Below, piece by piece: positions 1 through 10,600 of a DNA stretch of 60,000 nucleotides. How positions within the stretch are numbered: position 1 is the stretch's first letter; each line of letters begins with the position of its first letter. The notes below the pieces were generated by a model. The model saw only the letters and a list, made by a program, of their open reading frames with translations, was not told where the DNA came from and searched no databases. A program made the translations under genes and the position numbers. Source of the DNA: Polytrichum commune (lineage: Eukaryota; Streptophyta; Polytrichopsida; Polytrichales; Polytrichaceae); contig OX485806.1 in assembly GCA_950295325.1 (NCBI GenBank), positions 22,570,001 to 22,630,000 on the forward strand. Direction: 5' to 3'.

Positions 1-23
1 CAAAGTGGACAGGACTAACTCTC

Positions 24-356
24 CACAACCTCTAGGGTGGCTTCAATCCAAGGCCTTAACCCAGATCCCATGGGAACTCCGAGGTTATGCTGCCTAAGCT
101 GGATAGTAATCAGATGAGTGACCTTCCTAGAAGTTGATATCCCATGCACCTATGGTCCACCCAACATAATGGGGGTATCTGTGTCATGTGGGAACCTAGA
201 AGCTAGCCCTTGGGGGAGGTCGGTGCCGGCTGGCTTGTCCATGCATGTTCAAGGTGTTCACCTTTGAAAGGAGGCAGTAGTCTTTGGTTGCCCCCTAATT
301 CTTGTAATGCCTGTTTCGGGATTCATATAGACTTAGACCAACTCAAAAAGTAAGAA
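24..356 (+). repeat. Dispersed repeat R1, copy a
   Basis: About 330 bp that match the reverse complement of 9108-9452. Shared landmarks include the CCCATGGGA stretch near 67, the ATACCCCCA-type stretch near 172, and a block around 230-290 describing the same CATGGACAAGCC-type sequence in reverse. No ORF of note. This copy lies in the last visible intron of the malonyl-CoA synthetase gene, or just beyond it. The termini are not exactly defined. The element class is unknown; it could be a MITE or a SINE-like sequence. Confidence 0.75.
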
Positions 357-1144
357 ACACCATAATTCATGTTGGTGCCAACATCAAATTCGCCTTTCAT
401 TTCTTTCTTTCTCCACAACCTCCCATTCCTAAAAAAATTCAGTTGCTATTGAGTTCCCGAAGCTGGTATTGCTGGACCTGAGTTTCTGTTTCGTTTCACA
501 TTTTTTCCAGCTACATCACTAAAAGACACTTCGGTCCACAATACTATTTTGGTCACATACATACCCAATGTCTAGAGTCAACCTAGACATTCTTCAACCT
601 AAAAATTGTCTCATAAGGACAGAAATTGTCTCATAGCCTTTCTTGTAACAGAATCAAGGATGACATACTTTACAGAATGAATGAAATGCACAACAACCAA
701 AATCTGATGATCAGCTTTGCATGAGCACCTTAACCTCAGATTATTCTACATCCTTACAGTTACAAAGGCAGAGCCACTTGAACAGAAAGAAATATCCTAT
801 ACTTCAGACCAAAAGGGGATAAGTAAAGATCCAGCCATTTTCATCTCAGATGTAGATGTACAGATTTCTAATTTCCCATAAAATAACCTTTCTAGTGACT
901 GTTCCAGTTGGATACTAGCCACGTGATTGAGCTGTACTGTACTAGAGACGTATTTCATACTGGAATTATTCAACTGATTAGCATATGTTTTGTTCAGTGA
1001 CTCCTGGTCCACAATTTTAAGGGTTCCCACAGATGCATCCTCAGGAAGCCAACGTTTAAATTATTCTTACTCTTATTCTTATGAGACACATGCTTCAAAT
1101 GTACCTCAAGCAGATCATGTTGCTTAAAGAATGGGAAAACATAC

Positions 1145-4100
1145 CCCACTAAATACAGTGATTGCATCATTAGCGGTCTCATCATGACTTGGGTATGATT
1201 CTCGCCACCTCCGCCATACCTCAAATGTGCTAAATTTTGGCAGGAACTCCACCTGCAAAATGTCAAACTTGTCATGGACTGACTACAACAAATAACAATA
1301 TACCAGCTCTGTTATTAGGGCTACCTGAAAACAGACATTTCTGATTAACAGAGAAGGGAGAATTTGAACACTCACCGATGCCCCTACAAAAATTGGGGCG
1401 AGCAGTATGTTGACCAAACCATGGACATGTGATCCCAATGTTAAGGTTTTTTCAATGTACTTGTATAAGTGCACCTTGTTGTTGTTGTTGTTGTTGTTTA
1501 CTTTTAGCACAATAACTATTAATTTTGATGATATTTGAAAGGACAACTTAAACACTTAACTGAAGTAAAACATTTCACATTTTGGAGTAAAACATGAACA
1601 ATTTATGCCTAGCCTAACCACCTTTGACATCATGAGAACACAACTAGATAAGGAAAAATGCATTGTGAAGGATATGATGCAATGGGAGACAATGCAGGAA
1701 CCGATCTGCTGCAGAGTACTTCCAAGCTTCTGCCAGCATGCGAACCTGAATTCACACATAAGATTCTCTCAGCACAAAAACTACTGGAGCAAAAACTCAT
1801 TCTGTCTAAATTTTCTCTCGTGGCAAAATAGTACACTTCAATGACATTCACCGTCATATGAGTGATACGCAACTGAACCCATTGAAGTTATGGGTATTGT
1901 ACTTAGCACAGTGTAGCTCTTAAATTTTTTACCACACATTTAGACTTGATCACTCATATGAATTTGGAGCATATTCACCTGCGCCCCTATACTGGCATGT
2001 GTATGAACCGCTCCTTTCGGCTTCCCAGTAGTCCCACTGGTGTAAATTATAAGTGCAGCCTGGTCCCCTGCCCCAACAAGCACTCAGTATGTTGAACTCA
2101 GTCTTAAGGTATGACTATAAAAATAATCAAGTAAAAGAAAGTTTCTTCATTAGAATTTGCTCCTATGAAAATGTTGCTTCCAAACATAAACTTACCAAAT
2201 AGTGCAAATAGTGCAAATAGTGCCAATACTTTAGTGCTAGGCTGAAGAAAGATAGATGTGCGTAGCACTGAGGTTCTTCACTGATACTGATTGCCAGTGC
2301 TCCCTTCTAGAAGTATTATTACAAATAAGATATTCATATTTGATAGATTAAGGTGTGACGACAGTACCACGAATGCTGGAGGAAATCTTTTGCGCATCTG
2401 CTACTACTTGTTCAATGGGGACCCTGCCATCTTCCTTACTTTCTTGAAGGCTACTCTGAAGACTTGCAACAGATGGGAGCAAACCAAAATGAGCCCCGCA
2501 TTTTTGAGCTGCTGGTTCAAGCAGCCCGCGGTGCTCATCTGTAGCCAAAACAGAGGAAATGCCCTGCACCGCATAATCATAAAAAGGTTGACATACCATC
2601 AAAATTGTATTCACATAGCACATTGTCCTGACCAATGTTGGTCTGGTATAGTCTTCTTTTGAAACCATTCAGGTATTTACAATGAGGATTTTCCATTTTT
2701 TGATATCAGTAGGGTATGGGTATTTGATGGTATTTAAGTTATCGACACCATTCGGGTTTATATACCATGCAAGAACCTTCATACCTAGGTAAAATCGCCC
2801 TAGTATCAATATGGTTTAGAATGGTACTGACCAAAATAATAACTTCGTAACAAAGATTCTCTCACCTTGACATACCCACCAAATATCAAGAGTTGACTAG
2901 TGTTACAACTTTTATACTTACGAGTGGGCTCGTTAATACCATTATTGATGTTGGATTATTGACTACACACACCTTTGAGGTCTTCCCCGAAATTCAGCGC
3001 ACCAAAATACAGTCAATTGGGTAGATAATTGAGCAAATTCACGAATCTAAAATAATCTACGGGTTTCATGATGTGGGCAAAAGACAGTTTTGTATCTAAT
3101 TATGAGCAAAGTTTGCCATGCATTCACTATTGCAATATATTGAGATTTATCCACTTGACTGACGTAGCGAGTAAGGAACCTGAGACATTTATTTATGATG
3201 TCTTTCACAAAGCCCTCTAATGGACTAACCATGCATTCACCTATATAATAGACCAACACTGGTCCTGACCCATGGTACAGCCAAACCAAGAAGAAATTTC
3301 CTGGCAATTGCATATATTGTTCAAGTAGCAAGCAAGGTGTAATATACCTTCGTGGTATCTTGAATTGATTAAATCAAGATTCCACTCAGGTCTATCACAT
3401 TTAGAAAGTAAAAGTTGTACCGCTGCTATAAGAATAAGCTCAGGTTGGGGGAGGAAAGAGGATATCTTTTTCTCTCTCTATTATGGTTGGGTGGTTTGTT
3501 CAAGCTTATGACAAATCAAACTATTGGTGTTAAGTTGTGACGCTAAGGTAAGCAGGCCTAATTTGGTTACTTATCTTGATTGGACACCTACATTTAAGTG
3601 GTGGGTGATTAGGTGCACATCTAAGAACGGACACCAGAAAGACATGTGCTTTTAAAGAGATTGGACCAACATTTGCTAACCATTCTAGGCTCAACCAACA
3701 ACATAATTGGGGGGGGGACCTATGTGGCCTTCTTATGGGCTCACTGTCAGTGGACTTTGGTGATTCATAACAAGTTGAGATTAGATCCAAAACTTTCCGG
3801 GAATGCTCCGGGCTTCTTCAAATACATTTGCATCTTAAATTCCATCTCACAAACCACACCATTGTTGTTAATTTGTGACACTATTTCTAGTGCACTGATT
3901 TTGAAAGTTCACAATCTTTGGGCCTTGTATAGAATCTGATATAATTTAGCTTCAGAGAGAGGGTTGGAAGCACACCGCATCAACGAGGACATGGAGTAAC
4001 TCAGCTTCTGGATGATTCAGTGCGAGGGGCACTGCGATAGCCCCACTTAACCAAGTCCCCCACATCCCTGCCACAAATTCTGCAGATGGTTTGCCCATAA

Positions 4101-5169
4101 TTCCTACTCGTGTGCCTTCCAAGGTTGTTGCATTGGTTTTTGCTCTCTCCGTGACGACGACCACATTACCCTCAACATTGGTTTTCTTGTACACCTGTTC
4201 TACAATCTCCGATATACCATGATTAGTAGGGTTTATGCCTATTGCCTCCATAACAGAGAGATCCACACTAAATAACAAAATGTGATTTCCTTTAGCCTCA
4301 ACTACAAGGCAAGCAGTCACCTGCGAAACCATTCATTTGTTTCCAATACAACTTTAAGCAGGAACTGAAATTTGTAGCCTCGTTGGAGCCAATTAGGATT
4401 ACAACCACATTACCTCCAATATCGATTTTCTGGTGTATTAGGGTTTAGGGTTTGATTTTTAGGCTACCACACCACATTACCTTCAATACTAGGACTACCA
4501 CACTAAATAACAAAATGTTACCAGATTAGACAAAGTTTCTAAGTTCTTCCCTCAACCTCACTTAGAAGTCTTAAGATTTGAAAGACAAGCAGGCGCCTTG
4601 GAACCAATCCATTTGGTTCAGGACAACTTCAAGCAGGAACTAAAATCTGTAGCCTCTTCAAAGTCATCAGAGTCAGAAACACTCTGCCCGATCTTGATTA
4701 AGCTCATCAGCTGCAGGCCTTAATGAAAGGATCAAAATTAGGGCTGGTGGGAGTTCCTCTTATGTTATTCAGTAGAAATTATATCTCTTACGATCTTTGT
4801 TCAATTTCTACATCATGCTGGGGACCTGGTATGATGTTTAAGGATCTATTTGTAATCACATTGAAGGGAGAGTTTGGGAAGTTGATTTTTACTTACCCCA
4901 AGCCTTTCTGAGCCTTCTTCCTGTTGTTCAGCTCCCCTACCAAGGTCTTTCTCATTACGGATGTTGACAACTGGCAGTAGGTTTTTAGATTGCAAATTTT
5001 GAAGCAGTGTGGAGACCTGGAAACTTGATCGCAGAAGGTCGCCATAGCTGCAGGTCTTCTGTTTGTCAGAGATGGCTAATGATCCTTGTGCTCTTGCAAT
5101 ACTGAAACCCACTTTCAACACTTCCAGGACATCATTGTCGTCTGAATCTGTGATCAGTTCAATTATCAC
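1145..5169 (-). CDS. AAE13: Malonyl-CoA synthetase (acyl-activating enzyme 13 type), 3' end outside window
   Basis: The enzyme ligates malonate to CoA using ATP and belongs to the AMP-binding adenylate-forming superfamily. In plants it acts in cytosol and mitochondria. Exons read on the minus strand: 5169-4897 (start uncertain; includes TCSYGDLLRSSFQVS), about 4126-3976 (VGIMGKPSAEFVAG, VPLALNHPEAELLHVL), 2563-2368 (ISSVLATDEH), 2067 to about 1995 (AMP-binding loop YTSGTTGKPKG), 1745-1676 (RMLAEAWKYSAADRFLHCL), 1428-1376 (HVHGLVNILLAPIF) and 1252-1145 (VEFLPKF, WRRWRESYP). From exon 2563-2368 onward the phases join without a stop and most borders are GT-AG; the 1675-1429 intron is AT-AC. The next expected exon (VPTMYTRL-like) is not found above position 1, so the gene continues off the window. 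The 5' border of the second exon is unclear because it abuts a local duplication. Assignment rests on recalled similarity to Arabidopsis AAE13. Confidence 0.85.
1429..1675 (-). other. U12-type AT-AC intron in the AAE13-like gene
   Basis: On the minus strand the intron begins ATATCCTTC at 1675 and ends CAC at 1429. A CCTTAAC branch-point match lies at 1446-1440, about 12 nt from the acceptor. Splicing restores CLPLH-HVHGL in frame; no GT-AG pair nearby does so. These three signals are the textbook U12 AT-AC consensus. The intron also holds the TTG microsatellite. Confidence 0.85.
1476..1498 (+). repeat. (TTG)n microsatellite
   Basis: About seven and a half TTG units in a row, inside the U12-type intron. 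Confidence 0.95.
2637..2975 (+). repeat. Dispersed MITE-like repeat R2, copy a
   Basis: Matches 13713-14055 in the same orientation over about 340 bp, including the TTTTCCATTTTTTGAT stretch and the TTTATATACCATGCAAGAA stretch. The left end resembles the CCAATGTTGG terminus of copy b. The right terminus is not visible, so this copy seems truncated. It sits in an intron of the AAE13-like gene. Confidence 0.75.
3541..3860 (+). repeat. Dispersed repeat R3, copy a
   Basis: Shares a core (GATTGGAC, then CATTCTAGGCTCAA, then a CATAATTGGG-type stretch) with 12970-13125 and 16015-16210. It contains a run of eight G at about 3709-3717. Intronic in the AAE13-like gene. Boundaries are approximate and the class is unknown. 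Confidence 0.6.
4140..4665 (+). repeat. Local tandem duplication in the AAE13-like gene
   Basis: Segments 4140-4385 and 4400-4665 are diverged copies. Shared anchors are ACCACATTACC, CACACTAAATAACAAAATGT and TTCAAGCAGGAACT-type stretches. The first copy runs up to the start of the second recognised exon, so the extra codons before TTLEGTRVG may be intronic. The second copy contains a two-unit plant telomere-like motif at about 4438-4452. Confidence 0.65.
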
Positions 5170-5195
5170 ACAGGCATAATCAAGTCAAAAACATT

Positions 5196-5545
5196 GAAGT
5201 TATCCTCTAATTCCATGGGACTTTTCATCGGGAGTAGGTCCCCTATGAACTTTCCAATTGTTGTTATGCATACAATATCAAAATTTCTTTCCACCTGCGG
5301 TGCATACTCGGAGCTAGTGTTTGAATTTGAATGAAGAGCAACCTATTTCGGTTCATTGAGGGCCAAACTCAATTTAGCACCTCTCGGAATGCCAAAATGA
5401 GTTTGACCCTCAATGAACCTGTATAAGATGTTCTTCGTTCCACACTACCTCCAAGCATGCACCGAAAACTTACCGAGCATGGAAGGTGTTCTATACAAAC
5501 AATTTACTCTGGACGAAAAGTCCCTGTGAATTAAAGGTTAACTCT
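5196..5545 (+). mobile_element. MITE family M1, copy a
   Basis: About 350 bp matching 10246-10599 in the same orientation. The ends form imperfect terminal inverted repeats: AGTTATCCTCTAATTCC on the left, and AGTTAACCTTTAATTC when the right end is read in reverse. No coding capacity. It lies about 27 bp upstream of the first recognisable AAE13 ATG (5169, minus strand), so it abuts or forms that gene's leader or first intron. Confidence 0.75.
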
Positions 5546-5739
5546 ATTGTCTCTAATGTTTTTTGAAAACTGGAGAAGCGTTGCAATGAGTTTCAACACA
5601 TATGGCAGTAAATGTTGCATTATGGTTATAACCTGACCTAACAATTTTCTACTGACTCCTTGTTCCATTTTCCGAATGGCGAAGCTCGAAGATTCATTTG
5701 GTTTTATGGAATAATCATGACACATCAATCTGTCTTTTT

Positions 5740-6245
5740 AAATTCCTACGCATAATAATATGCTGCTGTTTCGGAAAAGTAGTATCACCTCCCAAAATCA
5801 GAAAAAAGCCAGATTGAACAAAATTTTAGAGATCCAATTTTCTGGGTGTTGACAACAACCATTCCAAAGATTCTGCAAAGCTTCTGTCACTCCAATTGTT
5901 GAGGACAGGAAAGAAAAAAACCCTTGATATTTCACATAAGCTTCACATAAGAATGTTGCTGTAGATCCACAACGTCGGCTGGTGGACATTGTCGGCGAAA
6001 CATCAATCTCTGTCCTTCTCGTACCTCTTTCTATCTATTCTGAATTCCTATGCGTAATATGCTACTATTAAGAGTCACCTTACAAATTCACAACAAAGCC
6101 AGAATGATCCACATTTAGGACACTCAATTTGTCTGAATGGCGACAACATCCATTCCAGAGATTTTGCAAAGCTTCTGTCACTCCGATGGTAATAAAAGCA
6201 CACATAAAATCCTTGACATTTCACATAACCTTCACATAAGAAATT
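5740..6245 (+). repeat. Diverged tandem duplication, unit about 260 bp
   Basis: Segments 5740-5985 and about 6003-6245 align. Shared blocks are CAAAGCTTCTGTCACTCC, GACAACA-CATTCCA-AGATT and TTTCACATAA-CTTCACATAAGAA. No exon recognised. It lies between the divergent genes. The 6246-7280 stretch that follows has no recognised gene. Confidence 0.7.
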
Positions 6246-7002
6246 TGCTGTAGAGGGAGAGAAACGGAAAGACTAACCAATTTCGGATGACAACCATCGC
6301 ACTTGGTAAAATTTTCTTGGTAAAAGCTGCTTCCGCAAAGTACATGATTCGTGCACACGGAGACGCAAAAGCAAGTCTCGGTACACACGTAACCCTCGGG
6401 GCATCCTAGCTAGGATTTTGATTAGCTGGAAGAGCTCTGAAGTCTGCGTTCACCCACAATTTATAATTCATCTTACAGAAACCATCCTTCCATAAGATTT
6501 ATCGACAAACTAACTTAACAAGGCAAAAGAAGGAGTTGAATAATGAGGCGAACTATCAATCCACAAAACCATCAGGCATCATCCTCGGAGTCGAACATCT
6601 CCACCTACCTTATATTAAAAAGAAAATCCTTGGTTGCATTTTTCTCCCAAACAGAAAACAGAAAACAATCGAATGATTCCATATAAGTAAGAACATCAAA
6701 TCATCAACTTTGATCCACGTCTCCAGCCCCTGTCTGTCTGCACACAGGAGATTGATGATCTGGATGTTAGTATGTTCACATTGACATCAGATGACATCAT
6801 AATTCTCGAGCTTCTCTCCATAAAAAAAATTGTTTCGTCATTTGTTCAAGCTGAATACTATACTTACAATCTGAAATCCTGCGAATTACAATCACTTTTC
6901 AGGTGGATTTCTTTGCTCCTAGGAGATTCCTACTCAGATTAATCTGTTTCTGAAAGCCCCGTGAATTGGGTGTTTCATATAGAGAGGGTAAACCATGCCG
7001 TT

Positions 7003-7011
7003 AAACCCTAA
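7003..7011 (+). promoter_or_regulatory. Telo-box-like motif (AAACCCTAA)
   Basis: A perfect AAACCCTAA lies about 620 bp upstream of the pseudouridine synthase start, between two divergent genes. Telo-boxes are common in plant promoters, but a 9-mer can occur by chance. Confidence 0.3.
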
Positions 7012-7281
7012 GCTTTCGAGATACATACCTCTATGCAACGTAGAAAGGTTCCTAATGTAGTGAGATCGTTCGGATTGTTACAAACTTTAGCAGATGGTTT
7101 GAAAGGATTGTAAGTAGCCCAAAGCTATCAAATGCAGTCCATGAATACTTTGGCCAGAAGGAGAGACAGAGAAAAATTAGAGACAAATTGAAGTGCCTCT
7201 GTCTCAGAAAGAGACTTTCAATTGAAAATGTAGGGTTTAAGGGTTTAAGGCTGTTCCCCTGGAAGTTCCCAATCAGGGGTA

Positions 7282-7625
7282 CCTTAAACCCCTACTTCTC
7301 GCCTGTTTGCTCATCAACACCTTCAAGTCTCCTCCGAGTGGTGATTTACGTGAGCATGATGAGGAATTTCGAGCACATCTGCACTAAACAGTTGGGATCA
7401 TTACATTTTACGATGCAAATTTTCCTCAGTTTTGTAATGGTGTTTCTGTAGTCTTAGGACGATCACCTTATACCCTAAACACCTGCTTCTCGCCTATTTG
7501 CTCATCAACACCTTCAAGTCTCCTCCGAGTGGTGATACATGTGAACATGATGAGCAATTCCAAGTGGATGTGCACTAAATAGTTGGAATTATTACATTTT
7601 GGGTTCAAATTTTTCTCAGTAAAAA
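7282..7625 (+). repeat. Tandem duplication of the pseudouridine synthase leader
   Basis: Segments 7282-7440 and 7477-7625 are about 85-90 percent alike. Both carry CATCAACACCTTCAAGTCTC and GTGGTGAT and end in TTTTCTCAG-like sequence before an ATGG. Copy 2 ends at the gene's ATG (7626). Copy 1 has ATGGTGTTTCTGTAG at the matching place, a three-codon ORF. The duplication probably spans promoter or 5' UTR. Confidence 0.8.
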
Positions 7626-10600
7626 ATGGCAGCGCGTGGGATTGCGTCGTGGAGGTGGTGTGAGCGCTTTTTTCCTGCCAGGCTGATATCTGCAAGTTAT
7701 GAAATTCGTTGTGGGTTCAGCCGATCCCAAGAATGCTTACTTTCTTCGTCAGCGGATTTAAAAGAAACTGATACTGAAAATCCTGGCAGAGGATTGTTGC
7801 AGCGATGGAAAGAGCTCCCTCCTGTACCTCGGGAATCAGCGGTGACTGCTTTGGAGGAAATTAAGGGTAGGTTATGTCTACTGGATTTGAACCCTTCTTA
7901 CAAATTAAGGATGTTTAGAGAATGAGAACACCATTCTCTGCTGTTATAGGCTATGTCTGAATTTGAACCCTTTCTTAGAAATTGAAGATGTTTAGAGAGT
8001 GAGCGATTTGTTGGAAGAAATGTCTGTTAACCAGTTCTTAGGTTTCTTGTCTAACCTTCGTCTGTGCAGTATTAGGGCTATGTCACATGAAAGAAACTGG
8101 GGTGTGAAAATTTTCTGCAAGTATCATAAGTCCAATTTCTTTCTGCTGTTATAGTAAGCGAAAGTTAAAGAGATCAGGATTACTATAAAACTAAGAACAC
8201 ATTCTCTATTGGAATCAATTAAGCGTCTTGCTGCCTGATGCAGTTTGTCCATGGTGGATCAGGAATAGAATATGGAAGTGTCGAAGGCAGGATGAAGCAT
8301 CAAACTGCCTTGCGGTGGGTTGCCAAGTGCTGTCCCAGCCTCCCCCACAGTCTTATCAACAAGCTTTTTCGTCAACGGCAGGTACGATTGTTCAGCCTGA
8401 AATTGCGATCCTTTAGATATGCAATTTCCAGGTCAATGTTTCAATTTTGCGAATTGCTGTCAATTCAAGACCCAGTGTTTGCCCAGATTGGTTCTCATCC
8501 TTACTGAAAGATGAAATGGAAGAGACTTGATGTGAAAACATCAAAAGATTGCTTGAAGCCAACTCAGTTATAATGATTGATTCAAGGATGACAACATTGC
8601 GAACAAGTTCTCCGGGGTTTGACTTCCGCAAGTATGATTAAATTATCTACAGCACTTACAGCTAGAAACATGCTAAATGGTTCTCTTATCATTTACATAT
8701 CATCAAGACTAGAAGCTAGAATGTGTTTTCATTTGAAACAACTAAGTTTGTGCCAGCTGACCTCATTACTATGATGTAGGCTATAGCTCTTCCAGCCAGT
8801 TTTTGAGAGTTCTATGAAGCATGATAAATGTGAGCAAAAACCATGTGGATGTGCATTTTGGGCTTACCAGATTCGAATGCGGCTTCCTAGCGACAATGTC
8901 ACTGATGATATTTCTGAATCAAGCAATGCACGACTGATTCGGGTAAAATCTTTTGCTATTGCAAACCACTTTCATTTGCTACATTGGCAACAACAGATAT
9001 GATTCTCTACTTGAATATGTTCATATGTTTGCTTTCTGGAAACAAAGAAAGGAAGAAAGAAAGACGACTCCGATGTTGCCACCGGAATGAATTATGGTGT
9101 TGCTTCATTTTTGAGTTGGTCTTAGTCAATATGTAATCCCAAAACAAGCATTGTGAGAATTCGAAGATCCCCAAAGACTACTGCCTCCATTTGAAGGTGA
9201 ACACGTTGAATAGGCATGGACAAGCCGGTTGGCACCTATCTCCCCCAAGGCCAAGCCCCTAGGTTTCCACATGGTTATTTGAAAATATCCAGTTCACCCA
9301 GATACCCCCACTATGATTTGGTGGAGCATAGGTGGAAGGGGGCACTGGAAATCAGGTCCAGGGAAGGCCACTTATAGTACTATTCCGGCCTTAAGCATCT
9401 CAACCTCGAATTTCCCATGGGATCCAGGTTAAGGCCTTGAGTTTAAGCCACCCTTTGCTTTCTGGATGATGTAGCTGGTGTTACATGAATTTGCAACTTC
9501 CAAGTCCGATAAGTCACTTCTGTAGTGACATGTGCAATATGAGATGTGGTGTAATATGTGATTCTACAATCTTCTGCCATGCAGGTTGGAGCAAAAGAAT
9601 CACTCAAAGAGGGATCTGTGCTTTTCATACCTTCAGCTGTTTCTCAAGAACCGAATGAAATTGGTCTGATGAAAAACCACCAAGAAGTAACACCTGAGGA
9701 TATCAAGTGGCTTCGCAGCCTTGTGCTTCATAAGGCACGCCACTTCCCACATGCCATGGGCTGTCACTTAACCCTTGAAGGTTAAGGATGTTCTTCTGAA
9801 AATTGAGGTGACTTAAGAAGAAAGATTTTCAATGCTTAAATGTGTTTACATTAGAAGAGAAGTTGTTAGAATTCACTTCCAGATTATGTCCATATTGTTC
9901 AAAGCTAAATGTAACGTCTTTACATGCCATAAATGCACGTATAAGAATATGGTTGTAAATATACGTAAACAATTCATAACAAGATCTTTTTGGATGGATT
10001 TGTGTCTCAAAGCTCAAGAACTAATTTGATCACAACTTGGACCAAAGAATACAAAAAATAATATTGTGTAGAATTGGTGGCTCGAAATACTTGATATTTT
10101 GTAGAATTGTACACTGGATTCCTTCCCTTGACTGTATTTACACCTTAAGTTCAGCTTGTCTCCTCAATTGAAGAAGCTCATTAGAAGAATTAAACTATAT
10201 TAAATCTGATTTCTTCTAGACGAAACGACTAAAGATGAAGTTATTAGAGTTATCCTATAACTCAATGAGAATTTTTGTCAGGAGTTAGTCCACTATGAAT
10301 TCCTATTGGTTGTTTTGGATTCAATATCAATTAATCCTTTCCACTTGTGTTGCATCCTTTGAGGTACTCTTAGAATTTCATTGAAGAGCAACCTATTTAG
10401 TTGATGGAGGGCCAAACTCATTTTTGTACCTCTGGGTATGCGTACAAGTTTGACTGTCAATGAACCAATATAGAGTCTTCTTTGTTCAAACCTCCAAACT
10501 ACCTCCAACCATGCACCAAAAGTTACCTAACATGGAAGGTCTTACATGCAACACAACCAACTCCCGACCAAAAGTCATGTTGAGTTAGAGGATAACTCTA

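Noticed and set aside
797-1030. ORF at 797-1030 (minus) as a further AAE13 exon
   Set aside because: It has no resemblance to the expected VPTMYTRL continuation. The next exon is probably outside the window.
9735-9785. Early termination of the pseudouridine synthase gene at 9785
   Set aside because: The downstream exons continue the family alignment in phase if the GC donor at 9735 is used, with HRLD and all later motifs intact.
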